Shown here: one piece after another, positions 7,601 through 16,396 of the stretch
How positions within the stretch are numbered: position 1 is the first letter of the stretch
How the letters are laid out: every line of letters starts with the position of its first letter
Assembly: GCA_000333855.2 (NCBI GenBank)
Contig: CM007336.1
Coordinates: forward strand, 627,125-650,793
Direction: 5' to 3'
DNA from: Endotrypanum monterogeii
Taxonomy: Eukaryota; Euglenozoa; Kinetoplastea; Trypanosomatida; Trypanosomatidae
DNA: 23,669 bases
Made by a program: the position numbers and the translations under genes
Notes under the pieces: generated by a model
What the model saw: only the letters and a program-made list of their open reading frames with translations
The model's database searches: none
Told to the model about the DNA's origin: nothing

Positions 7601-10060
7601 ATGCGCACGTTCTCGCAGCCATTGATCTGCGCCTCAGCCCTCTTCTCAAAAGAGCAGCGCCAGTGGAACTCAGAGCTGCAACACTCCTGTCTTTTCTCGA
7701 TTTTTTGGGAGCGTGTCGAACAGCAGGTGCAACTCGATGAGCGACAGCAGCTAGTTGCGGAGTTCGAGTCGGCTGCAAGAGCGTGCCTCCAGGACATGCG
7801 AAGCGGTGCTGCTGCTGGTGTGCAAGTCCCAGGGTGCAGCACATCTGTTGTGATGGACAACATGGTCTTCACGCAGGTTCCACTGGGCGACCGATTGTCT
7901 GCCCTGCAGCTTCGACTGAGAAAGCATCTCTTCTGCAATTATCAGTGTCTCATGACCACCCCGCTGAGTACGTTGGTTGAGTTTGTCGATTGCTTGTATT
8001 ACGTGGAGGCTCTCATCCCCCTGCATCACCATCCGCGCATTCTTTTTTCTGATTATGTCCACAGCAGTGGTTTGCATACCACCACAACCCGCTCGATGGT
8101 GAGCTACATGGTGCATCATTATCGCGATGCCGGTTTCACAAGCTACTCTGTAGACAATTGCGAAGGTGTTGAGGTTGTGTCTGGTGCCGACGGACTTCTG
8201 TATCTCACCAATTCCTTGGGTTTGGTCAGCTCTTTGATATTTCAGAGGCCAACGCTGGACTTGCTGACAGTGACTTTGCCAACCAACATCTTTTCCCTCG
8301 CCGGGGAGCAACATAAGGCTGGAAAGGCAAAGGAGGCGGTCGACACAATCGAGCTTGCGCTGCTTTCTAAAGCCTCAGAGGAGTGGGGGATCTTGGGCAT
8401 CTACTTCCTCTCTTACCTCGCCTCGGCCCGCTTCGCCAGCGGGGACGACCTCGATGGCGCTATGCGACTTTTCCAGCGGTGCTCGACGGGGCTCGAGGAG
8501 AGCTCCGCTTTATTTCCGGCTGCGCTTGTTTTGTACACTGAGGGCCGCGCATGGCTCAGCCGCGGTGCCACCCGGGCTGCCTTGGATCCACTGTTGCGCT
8601 CACTAACTATTTATACAGTGCGCATGCGATTGCACGCCTATTACGGGGCCTTCTGTATTTTCGAAGTAGCCCGTTGGGTTCTGCGCGCCAACGTGGTGTG
8701 GGAGACAAAGGTGGATCCAGAAGTGCTGCGCTGCGTTGCGCGTGCCGTCGAGTACGGCGAACCGACACTGGTCCTCTTCATGACATGCGCGCGTTTTATT
8801 CTGTACACACAGAAAGTGAGCGAAACAAGCATGTTGCAGCATCTGACTTACCTCCGCGACACCCGGGCGAGGGAGCTGCAACCCGTGGTGCTGGAGCGTT
8901 ACCTGCGCGTGCTCTTGCAGCGCAGTGAGAGTCTGCAACGGCGTGGTGGAAACGAAAGTTATAATGACTGCGTCTTTGTGCTCCAGACTGCGATCCACAT
9001 GGCGCAGGCGACACCCGTCGAATCGCGGATGCTTGGCGTGCTGCTCACCAGCTATGGGCTGCTGCTGACGACTATGAACAAGCTGAAGGAGGCGCGGCGT
9101 GTGCTTAGCCGCGCCAACGCAATTCTCCTCAAGACCGTCGCACCCACGAGCCAAGAGTTCATGTCGTGGCGCAAAAACAACCGCTCGCTCAAACGGCGCA
9201 TGCGAGACAATGCGATCGGTGTGATACGACGTGCTGTTCGACTCTGGAAAGAGCGGCGGCGACTCGAACGGGAAATGCGCATGGAGAATCTGGAGGCCTA
9301 TTTAGCTTTGCAGGCAGTGCGCTTCAAGCGGAGGATTGCGAGTCTCATCGTGTCCGAGGCAACTGCACGTGTGCTGATTGCCGACGCTCAAGCTGACGAG
9401 GGTTACCGTTTGCAGAAGCGCAAGGGTCGTATGCGCAGCGACGCGATGCTGAAGCAGACCTATGGCTCACGCGTACAGATTTTCCTCGATAAGGTGGACT
9501 CTGCCCTCATGGAAATCACTGAGTTGGCACTCTCCACGAAGTTTGCGATGATACATGCAGCCTGGGATGTGTATCATTGCATGCGGTGTGCCTTTGTTGT
9601 GGCTGGTCATCGAGTTGAGCGCCGTGGTGTGATAGGGGAATGGCGTGCGAGCCTCATCAAAGTAAAGCTGTGGCATCTCGAACACGTTGATGTGGCCATT
9701 CGCGTTGAGTTTTGTCGCTCCTTCGACGTCTGCGTGCTGCGCTGCGTCATGTTGGAGGAGCGCACCTGGCGGCGCATCATTGTACAAAACCAGAAAAGGT
9801 CGAAGCGGGAGCTGGGAAAGGCGATCGGCCGGGCCCTGCGTCGCAAGCCAAAAGGAATGCAGTCGGTTGACATACGCGGCCTGTTGCTCAGCGAATCTCG
9901 CAGGCGTGAGGGCATCCGCTCGATGGAGGAGGACGAGTACCGCACACTCATCGATATCTTTACGTTTGGCCCTGAGGTGAACGATGACGAGGTGGATATG
10001 GGAAACTCTCTGGAGCAGCCATCAATGGACACCTCGAGGTGCATGCTTGTTAGTCAGTGA
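4610..10060 (+). CDS. Giant CLU-like protein with TPR-like helices and IQ motifs
   Basis: This 1816-residue protein matches no characterised gene I recognise. Visible order: a Ser/Pro-rich N-terminus (1-130); a D-W-N-A-E-F-Q motif at 148, shared with the gene at 17472; a CLU-like core with a V-H-E-G-M-D block near 338 (the place where paralogues have D-G-R-x-Y) and G-V-N-V-S-L-L near 426, followed by an E-I-L-A-R-A helix; TPR-like helical pairs at about 690-920; two IQ-type motifs at about 935-985 (V-Q-R-Y-W-R-x-Y-R-x-R and I-Q-R-L-G-R-A-F-L-V-R-R); a second degenerate CLU-like core at about 1109-1205 with D-G-L-L-Y-L-T-N at 1194; more TPR-like helices at about 1225-1515; an Arg-rich, IQ-like stretch near 1531; and a basic helical C-terminus ending in an acidic tail. 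CLU proteins are cytosolic mRNA-binding factors affecting mitochondria; IQ motifs bind calmodulin. The role here is unknown. The coding frame is certain and the CLU relation moderate. Confidence 0.75.
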   Translation: METERGTLAESASTPVASSVCVVPQLLPDLKRSSLSRLERNSTCLQSTVGRAVNPRIPSLSRVPDSPPVAVPHSLRQASSDVPRSWRTPNPVHFLSGTVGDRLGPRVSSPPLESLPPLHTTVLPPNLLTAHRPFLTGVGRAIDGGSRDWNAEFQWLWGEHQNGDVWGHTRGDGMRDFLGEFEGFAKELVESLWREGRLPPSACTSSAPATCARYGNVLVYTWPEGKTGMWMQRSFRALMECCAPHLSLPLMATFRLFCNVVSVAAIISLDRTSPPLYAGDGRSESVVHMPLQELLGMVQDALNVLRGNGRGELAAATTGGDDSEKTRPLQQSMKGIEVHEGMDTSMYVVNCLGLLPPLFSMSGRLLTLRRWLHLIQHPPMPWAGGDECMDIYRRDAAAAAQYLSGVLQTPVEQRNARLVQLLHANGVNVSLLGLIAQTALAAAREDLDDTSELTLRLIAVEILARAVRRSLSRLVEREGMSQSLKTVNDYLHRSVGSLLHPSQKRFERGLLPFVRDTFYLDEAVDMDPFVQLLRRTLRREVVLVTKRLCELCGLRVVRGNVAAVLCQPSHHNYSTFFSHEHQALLATLVQDELVYPPAFTCAYLLPLRIRFYCRGGRLTEAWREAAKLVGMRGQDMSERFLNAEAWTTAAHLAARSGREKASSVLIERATRVFFDIPAFVFPSTLLRIRVPPYLYFLRGQVYAKLAHGFICIQRRLFEAAETLFSEALRLPDVLGAERQPYVAHIRQRAVVGLLSVAAHSEKAKVMQLDAQWSTELRSMAPSLQGARISELFGSLFFERNMFSSAVVRLWECLETTEQLLGVAALRVGEVLNKLAYVYYRWDVRQYGIFCSCILHRAEDIMIKRSGLYAPLHLSIIENIVSVFILRGMFIAASQRLHLLRTLPPRYTGRLSREHPAIIRIADIEAKLRQDFYGIAIVVVQRYWREYRARVLLRDVCGSSAREIQRLGRAFLVRRELLHLHYGYTTAEDIALAAQRYAMRTFSQPLICASALFSKEQRQWNSELQHSCLFSIFWERVEQQVQLDERQQLVAEFESAARACLQDMRSGAAAGVQVPGCSTSVVMDNMVFTQVPLGDRLSALQLRLRKHLFCNYQCLMTTPLSTLVEFVDCLYYVEALIPLHHHPRILFSDYVHSSGLHTTTTRSMVSYMVHHYRDAGFTSYSVDNCEGVEVVSGADGLLYLTNSLGLVSSLIFQRPTLDLLTVTLPTNIFSLAGEQHKAGKAKEAVDTIELALLSKASEEWGILGIYFLSYLASARFASGDDLDGAMRLFQRCSTGLEESSALFPAALVLYTEGRAWLSRGATRAALDPLLRSLTIYTVRMRLHAYYGAFCIFEVARWVLRANVVWETKVDPEVLRCVARAVEYGEPTLVLFMTCARFILYTQKVSETSMLQHLTYLRDTRARELQPVVLERYLRVLLQRSESLQRRGGNESYNDCVFVLQTAIHMAQATPVESRMLGVLLTSYGLLLTTMNKLKEARRVLSRANAILLKTVAPTSQEFMSWRKNNRSLKRRMRDNAIGVIRRAVRLWKERRRLEREMRMENLEAYLALQAVRFKRRIASLIVSEATARVLIADAQADEGYRLQKRKGRMRSDAMLKQTYGSRVQIFLDKVDSALMEITELALSTKFAMIHAAWDVYHCMRCAFVVAGHRVERRGVIGEWRASLIKVKLWHLEHVDVAIRVEFCRSFDVCVLRCVMLEERTWRRIIVQNQKRSKRELGKAIGRALRRKPKGMQSVDIRGLLLSESRRREGIRSMEEDEYRTLIDIFTFGPEVNDDEVDMGNSLEQPSMDTSRCMLVSQ

Positions 10061-10269
10061 GGCTTGTTGCTCTGATAAAGACATTTCTAAGATGCCAGCG
10101 GCCTTGAGTGTGGCGGTCGGGTTTCTCCCTCCTCCGCTCGCAACTCTTCCTCGCACTTGAGGCTGCTGAGGTGCTGCGACAAGTATTTTAGCTTCAGAGC
10201 AACAAGCTAAAAAAATAAATAAATAAAGGTGTCTTTCCCCTTTTTTCCTTTTCTTCGAGGAAGGCGGCT

Positions 10270-10308
10270 TTGTGTGTGTGTGTGTGTGTGTGTGTCTGTG
10301 TGTGTGTA
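10270..10308. repeat. (TG)n microsatellite
   Basis: About 19 TG units with one C interruption lie about 210 nt after the stop codon of the 1816-residue gene. The run is read directly. Confidence 0.95.
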
Positions 10309-10422
10309 CTCCATTCCGCTATACTCATAGTCTATTATAGTTGACACACCGCCGCAAGTCATGATAATTCAAAAGAGTGGGGAGGTCAATATGCCGATGC
10401 TTTGTGGAGTGGCACAGGTCCT

Positions 10423-10544
10423 GCGCGTGTGAAAATCTCACTCAATGCTGATCGATACGCTTTTTGATAACCGATTTCTGAATTCTGGTCTAAAACATGC
10501 GCACATCTGAATGATTAGTGATTCACGCAGTAGTGTATTCCCTC

Positions 10545-10600
<56 letters not shown>

Positions 10601-10615
10601 GGGTCGAGTCAAGCG
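10423..10615. repeat. Left copy of a block duplicated across the gap
   Basis: This block begins gcgcgtgtgaaaatc, continues into a (CA)n run (about 10554-10599) and ends gggtcgagtcaagcg directly at the first N. The same sequence, with a longer CA region, is present at 10689-10941 at an offset of 266 bases before the CA run. It is probably the end of one contig overlapping the next. Confidence 0.9.
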
Positions 10616-10688
10616 NNNNNNNNNNNNNNNNNNNNNNNNNNNNNNNNNNNNNNNNNNNNNNNNNNNNNNNNNNNNNNNNNNNNNNNNN
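10616..10688. other. Assembly gap (73 N)
   Basis: 73 consecutive undetermined bases lie exactly between two copies of the same sequence. See the flanking repeat entries: the gap is probably false, created by unequal (CA)n lengths in two contig ends. Confidence 0.95.
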
Positions 10689-10810
10689 GCGCGTGTGAAA
10701 ATCTCACTCAATGCTGATCGATACGCTTTTTGATAACCGATTTCTGAATTCTGGTCTAAAACATGCGCACATCTGAATGATTAGTGATTCACGCAGTAGT
10801 GTATTCCCTC

Positions 10811-10864
<54 letters not shown>

Positions 10865-10880
10865 GTATTCCCTCACCACC

Positions 10881-10927
<47 letters not shown>

Positions 10928-10941
10928 GGGTCGAGTCAAGC
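10689..10941. repeat. Right copy of the duplicated block, with expanded CA region
   Basis: It starts at the first base after the gap with the same sequence as 10423 onward and ends with gggtcgagtcaagcg at 10927-10941. It is 60 bases longer than the left copy because the CA microsatellite is split by a partial internal duplication (a 'tgtattccctcacc' piece near 10863) into two CA runs (about 10820-10860 and 10889-10926). Confidence 0.9.
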
Positions 10942-12135
10942 GACACTCGCGTTCTCAGCTGCGCCGGTATTTCTGAGATTTCTTTGAGCCCTGCTGTATA
11001 ATTTCTTTCTTATGAGTTTCCTACTCGGAGAAGGGTATAGAGGCCACCCACTGCATATCCTTCACTTACGTCTTACCTTTTTTTTTTGTTTTTGTATTCT
11101 CTCCCCGGCGCCATTTCTTCTTATCCGCATCTATATGTGTATTTTTTCCTCTTATTTTAGGTTTTCCCCTATTTATCCCTCTTCCCCATGTCTTTTCCGT
11201 ATGCTCGTCGTTGCCATTGCGTATCTTTCTGACTGCCCTTCCCCCCACGCCACCCCAACACACACTCGCACACAACCGCTTTTTTGTTTTGTTTTTCAGT
11301 TCTCATCGAAACTCTGACTTTACCTCTCTCATGCTGATTTTCATTTGTTTGAGGAGGACGGCTCTGTGCGTTCGTAACAGGCGTCTTGCTCATTAACCTT
11401 GACGACTGTGACGAACCTTTTTTTTTTTCCCCGACTAGTGAGCGGTGTGTGAGTTGTTGTTCCTCCCTTTTTTTTTTCTCTCACCCCAATGTGCATTTTG
11501 CTGGTGATGTGATGTGATGTGTAGGAGCGGGGCCTTCTTCCTTTGATTTTTTTTTTTCTGTTTGACTATCTTCCCTTTTCTGTGCAGCCCGTGGAGACTC
11601 GATTTGTTGTCAACTCAAGTAGTCGTAATAGTTCACTAGTTCACTTTCGTGGTTGCACTCACTTATTTGCCCGCGCAGGTATGCGCCTGGGCGGAAGAAA
11701 TCTCTCGTAGATTATTTTCAGCTGTTGAAGAGTCTGTGATTATTCTTTATTTTTTAATTTATCCACCGCGTGTGCATAACTGCACCCGTGTGTAGGCGAG
11801 CACTTTGTGTTCTAGGTTAACGATAGAGCACATGCTTGCAGATCACAGCGGCGTATCGTTGTCCTGCTCTTCCCGTGTTACAGCTTCCGTCTGCGCACTC
11901 ATTCCAATGCTATTGTGTCCTCATTGACGTTCTTTACTTCACAACTCCCTCCCCTTCCAACACCGTATCGCGGGTGTGCCTTTGAACAAGGAGATCCCTT
12001 TTGCTTTCATTGTCTTGCTGCCCACATCTGTACTTTCTCACGCTGTAATGGAGGCAACATCATCTCCCTTCTGTACATCTCCCTTTCGTGCACCCTCCCT
12101 TCCTCCCAGTCGGCAGGAATTATTTCATGTCTCAG

Positions 12136-12209
12136 ACCTGGTCACATCCCAAATCTTTTTCCTTTATATTCCTCTTTGTTTCTCATTGATTATCTTTTTC
12201 TTTTTTTAG
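12136..12209 (+). promoter_or_regulatory. Predicted spliced-leader acceptor of the 690-residue gene
   Basis: A T-rich, AG-free tract spans about 12136-12207 and ends in a TTTTTTTAG acceptor (AG at 12208-12209). It gives a leader of about 190 nt that includes a short uORF and an AT microsatellite before ATG 12400. Confidence 0.65.
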
Positions 12210-12243
12210 AAGGGTGACTCTGGCACTCGTGACCCGTGCCCAT

Positions 12244-12273
12244 ATGCGCTTTGTTCACACGAGATCGACGTAG
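12244..12273 (+). other. Short upstream ORF in the 5' leader
   Basis: The first ATG after the predicted acceptor opens nine sense codons and stops with TAG at 12271-12273. It is in the same frame as the main ORF but separated from it by this stop. It could lower translation of the 690-residue protein; that effect is inference. Confidence 0.45.
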
Positions 12274-12336
12274 ACCCAGCACAAGAGCAAGTACTGGCTC
12301 ATCACTTAACGTCGAAGGAAGGGCATTTTTCCTTCC

Positions 12337-12368
<32 letters not shown>

Positions 12369-12370
12369 TA
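12337..12370. repeat. (AT)n microsatellite next to a start codon
   Basis: About 17 AT units with one break lie about 30 nt upstream of ATG 12400, so within the predicted 5' leader rather than in a spacer. The run is read directly. Confidence 0.95.
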
Positions 12371-12399
12371 TCTGGGGGGGAAGATCGCGGTTAGTGAGA

Positions 12400-14472
12400 A
12401 TGGACCGCGCGTACATCACATGCTGCAGCGCTTTCTGCCTTGCTGATGACAACTGGAATGAAGCGTATCAGTTGGCGCTGGAGATGGGGGACTGCACAAT
12501 GCAGCTCGCAAAGGCGAGACAGGAGGAGATCTGTAGAGTAGAGAGAGCCTTCGAGAATGCGGTGGTGCAGAGTGTGATGCATATCGTGACGATGGACCCC
12601 AGTGCACCGATACAGATACCGAAGGAATTGCATTGCTACCGCGAAAAGAATATTTTTTTTCGCGTACTGCCAGACGGGCGCTCTGGCCACAGCTTTGTAG
12701 CGGCCTTGCGGGGTGTGCTGCAGAGTCGCAGCACTCTGCTGACTGTGCCACTCACGTCATTCTTTATGTATCGTGGTACTCCGGTGCTCGCCCAGGCTTT
12801 GATGCCTCTCGCTGCAGAGCCCGTGAAAATATATGGTAGCAACGCGGAGCCAAGTGCAGAGGTGGCAGTAGAAGTGGAGTTTATCGCAGATGCGCTGAAC
12901 ACGCCTCTCCCTGACCAGGTCGTATGTGAGGTATACTCTGGTCTAGATGGTCGCATGTACGTCACAAATACAAATATCACTACCATCGCCTTGGATGACA
13001 CGATCCTTATTGGAGGTCCACTGAAGCGGCCTGAGATGCTTGCGATGTGTCCATGCGTGACGGCCACCTGTGAAGATACGCTGAGTGTCTTGCGCAATCC
13101 GACAGTAATGGAGGCACTTCGGTGTCTGTTGGACATTGCCGATGGCCAACAGTGTCGCCGCCTCAGCGAAACGTTGCATTTTTATGGAGTTAATTTATGC
13201 CTGCTAAAAAATGTACTCGAGGCCTTTGCCAAGAGGTACAGCGATTCCACGGCTGATGTGCAGCGATTCACTCATCTGGTTGCCGTTGAGATGATGGCGC
13301 GCACAATCAAGCAGGAATTTCACACAGAGGTTCAGGCAAAGCGACTTGGCTTTGACGAGGTGCGCATCAGCAACTGTTACGCACAGCACCTGCATAGAGC
13401 GCTGCATACAGCGCAAGAGGAAAGTTTTAATTATCTGGTGTTACGCAAATACAACATTCGCTACACCGCCAGAGAGGCCGATGATTTCCGGAAGACACTG
13501 TCGGCAGTGCGCCGCGATCATCGTCGTGCGCTCGTGCAGCGCCTATCCTGGTTGGTAGGAGCTCGCACCGTTCCTGTGGCTGAAGGTATTAGGGGAAAGT
13601 CAACTGTGGAGTGGGTTCCGCTCGTTTCCGGGCGCATCACGCCCGCGCTGTGTGATCCGGAGCTGATGTGCTCGCTGGAGCCCCTGTATCGCAGCTTGCA
13701 TCCCTGCGAGGCATACCACTTCGCCTACGGCTATCCTCTGCAGATCAAGGTCGCTGTATGGCAGGGCCGCCCTGGCGACGCTCTGGACCTCGCTAGCACT
13801 GCGGCGACGGAGGCCTGTGCGCGTTACGGCAAAAATACACTCCGCGCCGTGTCTGCGCAGCGCACTTGCATGCGGTCTCTCTTCAGCGTGCCATCGCTGG
13901 ACAACGTGCGGGAGGCATGCCGCATGATAAGCCCCATTCTTCGCGTGTACGAGAGTTTTGCAGGTCACCTCACTAGAGCTAAATGCCATATCGAAGTGGG
14001 CTGCTGTCTTCTAGGCGTTTCCACAGTAGTGGACGTAGTCCGCGAGGCGGCCCATCACTTCCAGGCAGCGGTGCAGCTGCTACCCGCTACACTCCGCCAT
14101 TCCCACGGGGCGTGGATCTACCTGCAGCCCCGCCTGGGCCTTGTGCGCTGTTGCCAACGGTGCCAAGGGGAGTTTCCAGTGTCTCTCATAGACATTGTGG
14201 CGGAGTCCATCTCCCTAAGTCGTGTTATCAAGCCGACCGACTACTGTGTGGAGTACTTGTGGGAGTTAGGCATGGAGCTGGCACTGGAGCACCACTACGC
14301 GGAGTCGACCCGTGTATTAACAGCAGCGTATACCATGGTGAAGCGCACGCCGCTCTCCCGTCTGGATCCTGACAGACTGCGTGACGACATCCTGAGTGTG
14401 TACAGCGAGTGGGACCCTCAACGGAACGCTGCTTATTGCCGTACACTTTATGGAAGCACGCCGGTCGCCTAG
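12400..14472 (+). CDS. Compact CLU-like protein with TPR-like C-terminus
   Basis: This 690-residue protein is a paralogue of the N-terminal third of the protein starting at 17472. An N-W-N-E motif at 18-21 is followed by a CLU-like core: an N-I-F-F-R-V-L-P-D block, a V-P-L-T-S-F-F stretch, I-Y-G-S at 144-147 (in CLU proteins a hydrophobic-Y-G-S motif follows a similar 'P-L' segment), D-G-R-M-Y at 183-187, G-V-N-L-C-L-L at 263, and a helix with E-M-M-A-R-T-I-K-Q-E-F near 295. TPR-like helices fill about 440-670. The protein ends just after the shared Y/W-D...Y-C segment, where the downstream paralogue goes on into its tail. ATG 12400 is used rather than GTG 12394. No signal peptide or membrane segment is seen. 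CLU-family placement comes from motif order and is moderately sure; the biochemical role is unknown. Confidence 0.75.
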   Translation: MDRAYITCCSAFCLADDNWNEAYQLALEMGDCTMQLAKARQEEICRVERAFENAVVQSVMHIVTMDPSAPIQIPKELHCYREKNIFFRVLPDGRSGHSFVAALRGVLQSRSTLLTVPLTSFFMYRGTPVLAQALMPLAAEPVKIYGSNAEPSAEVAVEVEFIADALNTPLPDQVVCEVYSGLDGRMYVTNTNITTIALDDTILIGGPLKRPEMLAMCPCVTATCEDTLSVLRNPTVMEALRCLLDIADGQQCRRLSETLHFYGVNLCLLKNVLEAFAKRYSDSTADVQRFTHLVAVEMMARTIKQEFHTEVQAKRLGFDEVRISNCYAQHLHRALHTAQEESFNYLVLRKYNIRYTAREADDFRKTLSAVRRDHRRALVQRLSWLVGARTVPVAEGIRGKSTVEWVPLVSGRITPALCDPELMCSLEPLYRSLHPCEAYHFAYGYPLQIKVAVWQGRPGDALDLASTAATEACARYGKNTLRAVSAQRTCMRSLFSVPSLDNVREACRMISPILRVYESFAGHLTRAKCHIEVGCCLLGVSTVVDVVREAAHHFQAAVQLLPATLRHSHGAWIYLQPRLGLVRCCQRCQGEFPVSLIDIVAESISLSRVIKPTDYCVEYLWELGMELALEHHYAESTRVLTAAYTMVKRTPLSRLDPDRLRDDILSVYSEWDPQRNAAYCRTLYGSTPVA

Positions 14473-14796
14473 AGGAGATCCGTAAAAGCTCGGTGTCTCT
14501 CGAAGTGTGTCATCGGTGCACTCCATCGATTCATCTACTCTTCGCCACACGTCGCGATCCCCACGAACAAGATACGTTGCTTTCCCGCTTTTTTCTCCCT
14601 GTTTTTTTTTTTCTTAGGTCCTAGAGTCTTTTCTCGTGCGGCGTTGACGGTATTATCCTTTTTTTTTCCCTATTGCATATTCGCCTGTGCGTTCGTTGCC
14701 ACGTGCGCCGCCTTTTTCTGATTGTCGACTCTCCACGGAAGTTATGTACTTGGAGGGTTTGTTTTCTGACAAAGAATCACTCTCGAGGGTCTTCCC

Positions 14797-14838
14797 GTAT
14801 TGTTATTGTTATTATTTCTATTTCTATTTTTATTTTTA

Positions 14839-14870
<32 letters not shown>

Positions 14871-14881
14871 GCTATTATTTT
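14797..14881. repeat. TTA/TTTA low-complexity tract
   Basis: A T-rich imperfect repeat that moves from TTATTG through TTTCTA and TTTTTA units into about eight perfect ATT units, then decays. Its successive unit types suggest growth by slippage. Read directly. Confidence 0.9.
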
Positions 14882-15014
14882 TCGTTCTAATCATCGCTCT
14901 CTGTCCATGGAAAGGTGGAGATGATTGTGCGACCAACTTTCCTGCTCTTCCCTTCCCTCCAAATAGAATTGTTCGGTATACCAGTACATCCGCATCTACA
15001 GGCTCCCTTCGCTG

Positions 15015-15900
15015 GACACCCTCGCTCATCCTCTCCCATCTTCTTCCTGCCGGGTGCGGGTGCGGGTGCGATATAGTGGGAGGGGCATATGACCCCTTTG
15101 CCACAGAGGCGTGACGGGATTTAAGACATTACGGCTGTCTATAGGCTAGCCATCCCAACCTCCCCTCTTCACACGACCTGTACGGGGTGACGAGTGAGGG
15201 TACCGAAGCATCCTTTGCAGAGATCCACACCATCTGGCAACAAAACTCAACATGTAAAGAAAAACGAAACCAAGTGCGTGGGCATGCGCACATATTCAGT
15301 CATCCTCGATGGGTCTGGTGTGCTACGCTTCAACAAATTTGCTGCAGATCCGTTTGGGCGGTTGTGTGTGTGTGTGTGCGTGTGTGTGTGTGTGTGGGCG
15401 GTGTATTCGGCCCTTTCACTTCCAACGTGGTAGCCTGAGGTTACCCCGGAAGAAACCTCGATGAATGCCCAGGTGCGGGGGCGGGGGTACTAGAGGGACA
15501 TGATGTGAGGCCGAATTTCCTCTGCTTTGAACTTGCCGTTGGCGTCGACCTCAACCAATTCCCTTCGCGAGCACGACCGTTGGCACCGCTGCTGCCCTCG
15601 ATGAGGACCCTGGCCATAGATTGCTTGGTCACAGGTGAGGGATACGCTCAAGTCTACCTGATGCCAGTAGCGCAGCGGCTGTTCGACAGCGGTTATTGCG
15701 ATCTCGAGATGATCCTGCGTGACGCATGACCTGCTCCCCGTGTACAAGGTTCCTCCTGGCTGACCGGGACAGGAGCTCGAGTTCCACTGAGGAAATTCAG
15801 GCTGAAGCTCACAAAGTTGGCCGTTGCCGAGGAAACAAAATAGTATATTTTGCATGCAGACACATTTCTTTTCCTATAAAAAGCACATGAGCTCAGCTCA
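15015..15900. other. Unexplained complex segment, possibly a degenerate element
   Basis: Unlike the surrounding low-complexity DNA, this segment has balanced composition and open frames on both strands (+ 15505-15729; - 15490-15855, 121 codons). Neither translation resembles a family I recognise. An A-rich patch lies at 15236-15272 and another near 15830-15845. Trypanosomatid 3' UTRs often carry short degenerate retroposons (SIDER elements), so a remnant of that kind or a dead gene is possible, but I could not confirm a signature. Confidence 0.3.
15363..15396. repeat. (GT)n microsatellite
   Basis: About 17 GT units with a single C interruption, read directly. It lies inside the complex segment of the 3-kb spacer. 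Confidence 0.9.
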
Positions 15901-16365
15901 CTCCTCTACCGGGGCCAATACAGGCCAATAACCCTGTGCAATAATAAATAGAGTTGTCCTAGTTTTGACACCCAACTCTGCCTACTTCATTTGCCTCATG
16001 GGACCCCCCCCTCTCCTGTAGCCCTGCGACGAGGTGGCAAAAAAAAATCCTGTCTGTTATGAGCTCCGCACTTGTGTACCGGAGTCTCGGTATGATGTGG
16101 AGGAGTAGTGCCGACACGGTGCTTATTGCATCGACGCTATACAAACCCGCTGCTTGTTTCCGGTTGATGCGGCCCATCCCCACCCGAAGCCTTTACTGCT
16201 AACATCAACTGCACTACATTGATGCTCCCCTGCCTACGCAAAGGATGGTCCTTGCCCCCCAAATATTTACCGTTGCTGACGAGTCGAGTGGGGGGGGGGA
16301 AGAGGTTCTTCCGCATTTGCGCGGTTGGAGTAACGCACCGCCCCCCTTTTTTTTCTTGGATACCG

Positions 16366-16396
16366 GGCGGAGGGGGAGGGGAGGGGGGGGGGAGGT
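16366..16396 (+). other. G-run tract, G-quadruplex candidate
   Basis: Consecutive runs of 3, 5, 4 and 10 G residues, separated by one to three bases, occur on the + strand. This fits the four-G-tract quadruplex pattern in both DNA and the sense RNA. A C6/T8 block lies just upstream (16339-16353), and another G9 run is at about 16291-16299. Confidence 0.6.

Larger units (their letters stand above)
10061..12399. other. Spacer with assembly gap between the first two CLU-like genes
   Basis: No gene is supported. In order it holds a probable 3' UTR, a (TG)n run at about 10270-10308, a duplicated block flanking a run of Ns (10423-10941), then about 1.2 kb of T- and C-rich tracts (10990-12200) with only short, low-complexity open frames, a strong splice acceptor at 12209, and an AT run just before the next start codon. 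Confidence 0.7.

Noticed and set aside
10423..10941. Genuine tandem duplication of a regulatory block
   Set aside because: The copies abut the run of Ns exactly on both sides and differ at a microsatellite, which fits an assembly overlap better than a real duplication.
11012..12217. Short + strand frames at 11012-11317 and 11915-12217 as possible small proteins
   Set aside because: Both are Phe/Leu/Ser/Pro-rich translations of pyrimidine tracts, and the second ends inside the predicted splice acceptor.
15490..15855. 121-codon minus-strand frame as a real antisense gene
   Set aside because: No recognisable domain, a + strand frame is also open over the same bases, and it opposes the otherwise uniform + strand direction. 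It is kept only as part of an unexplained segment.
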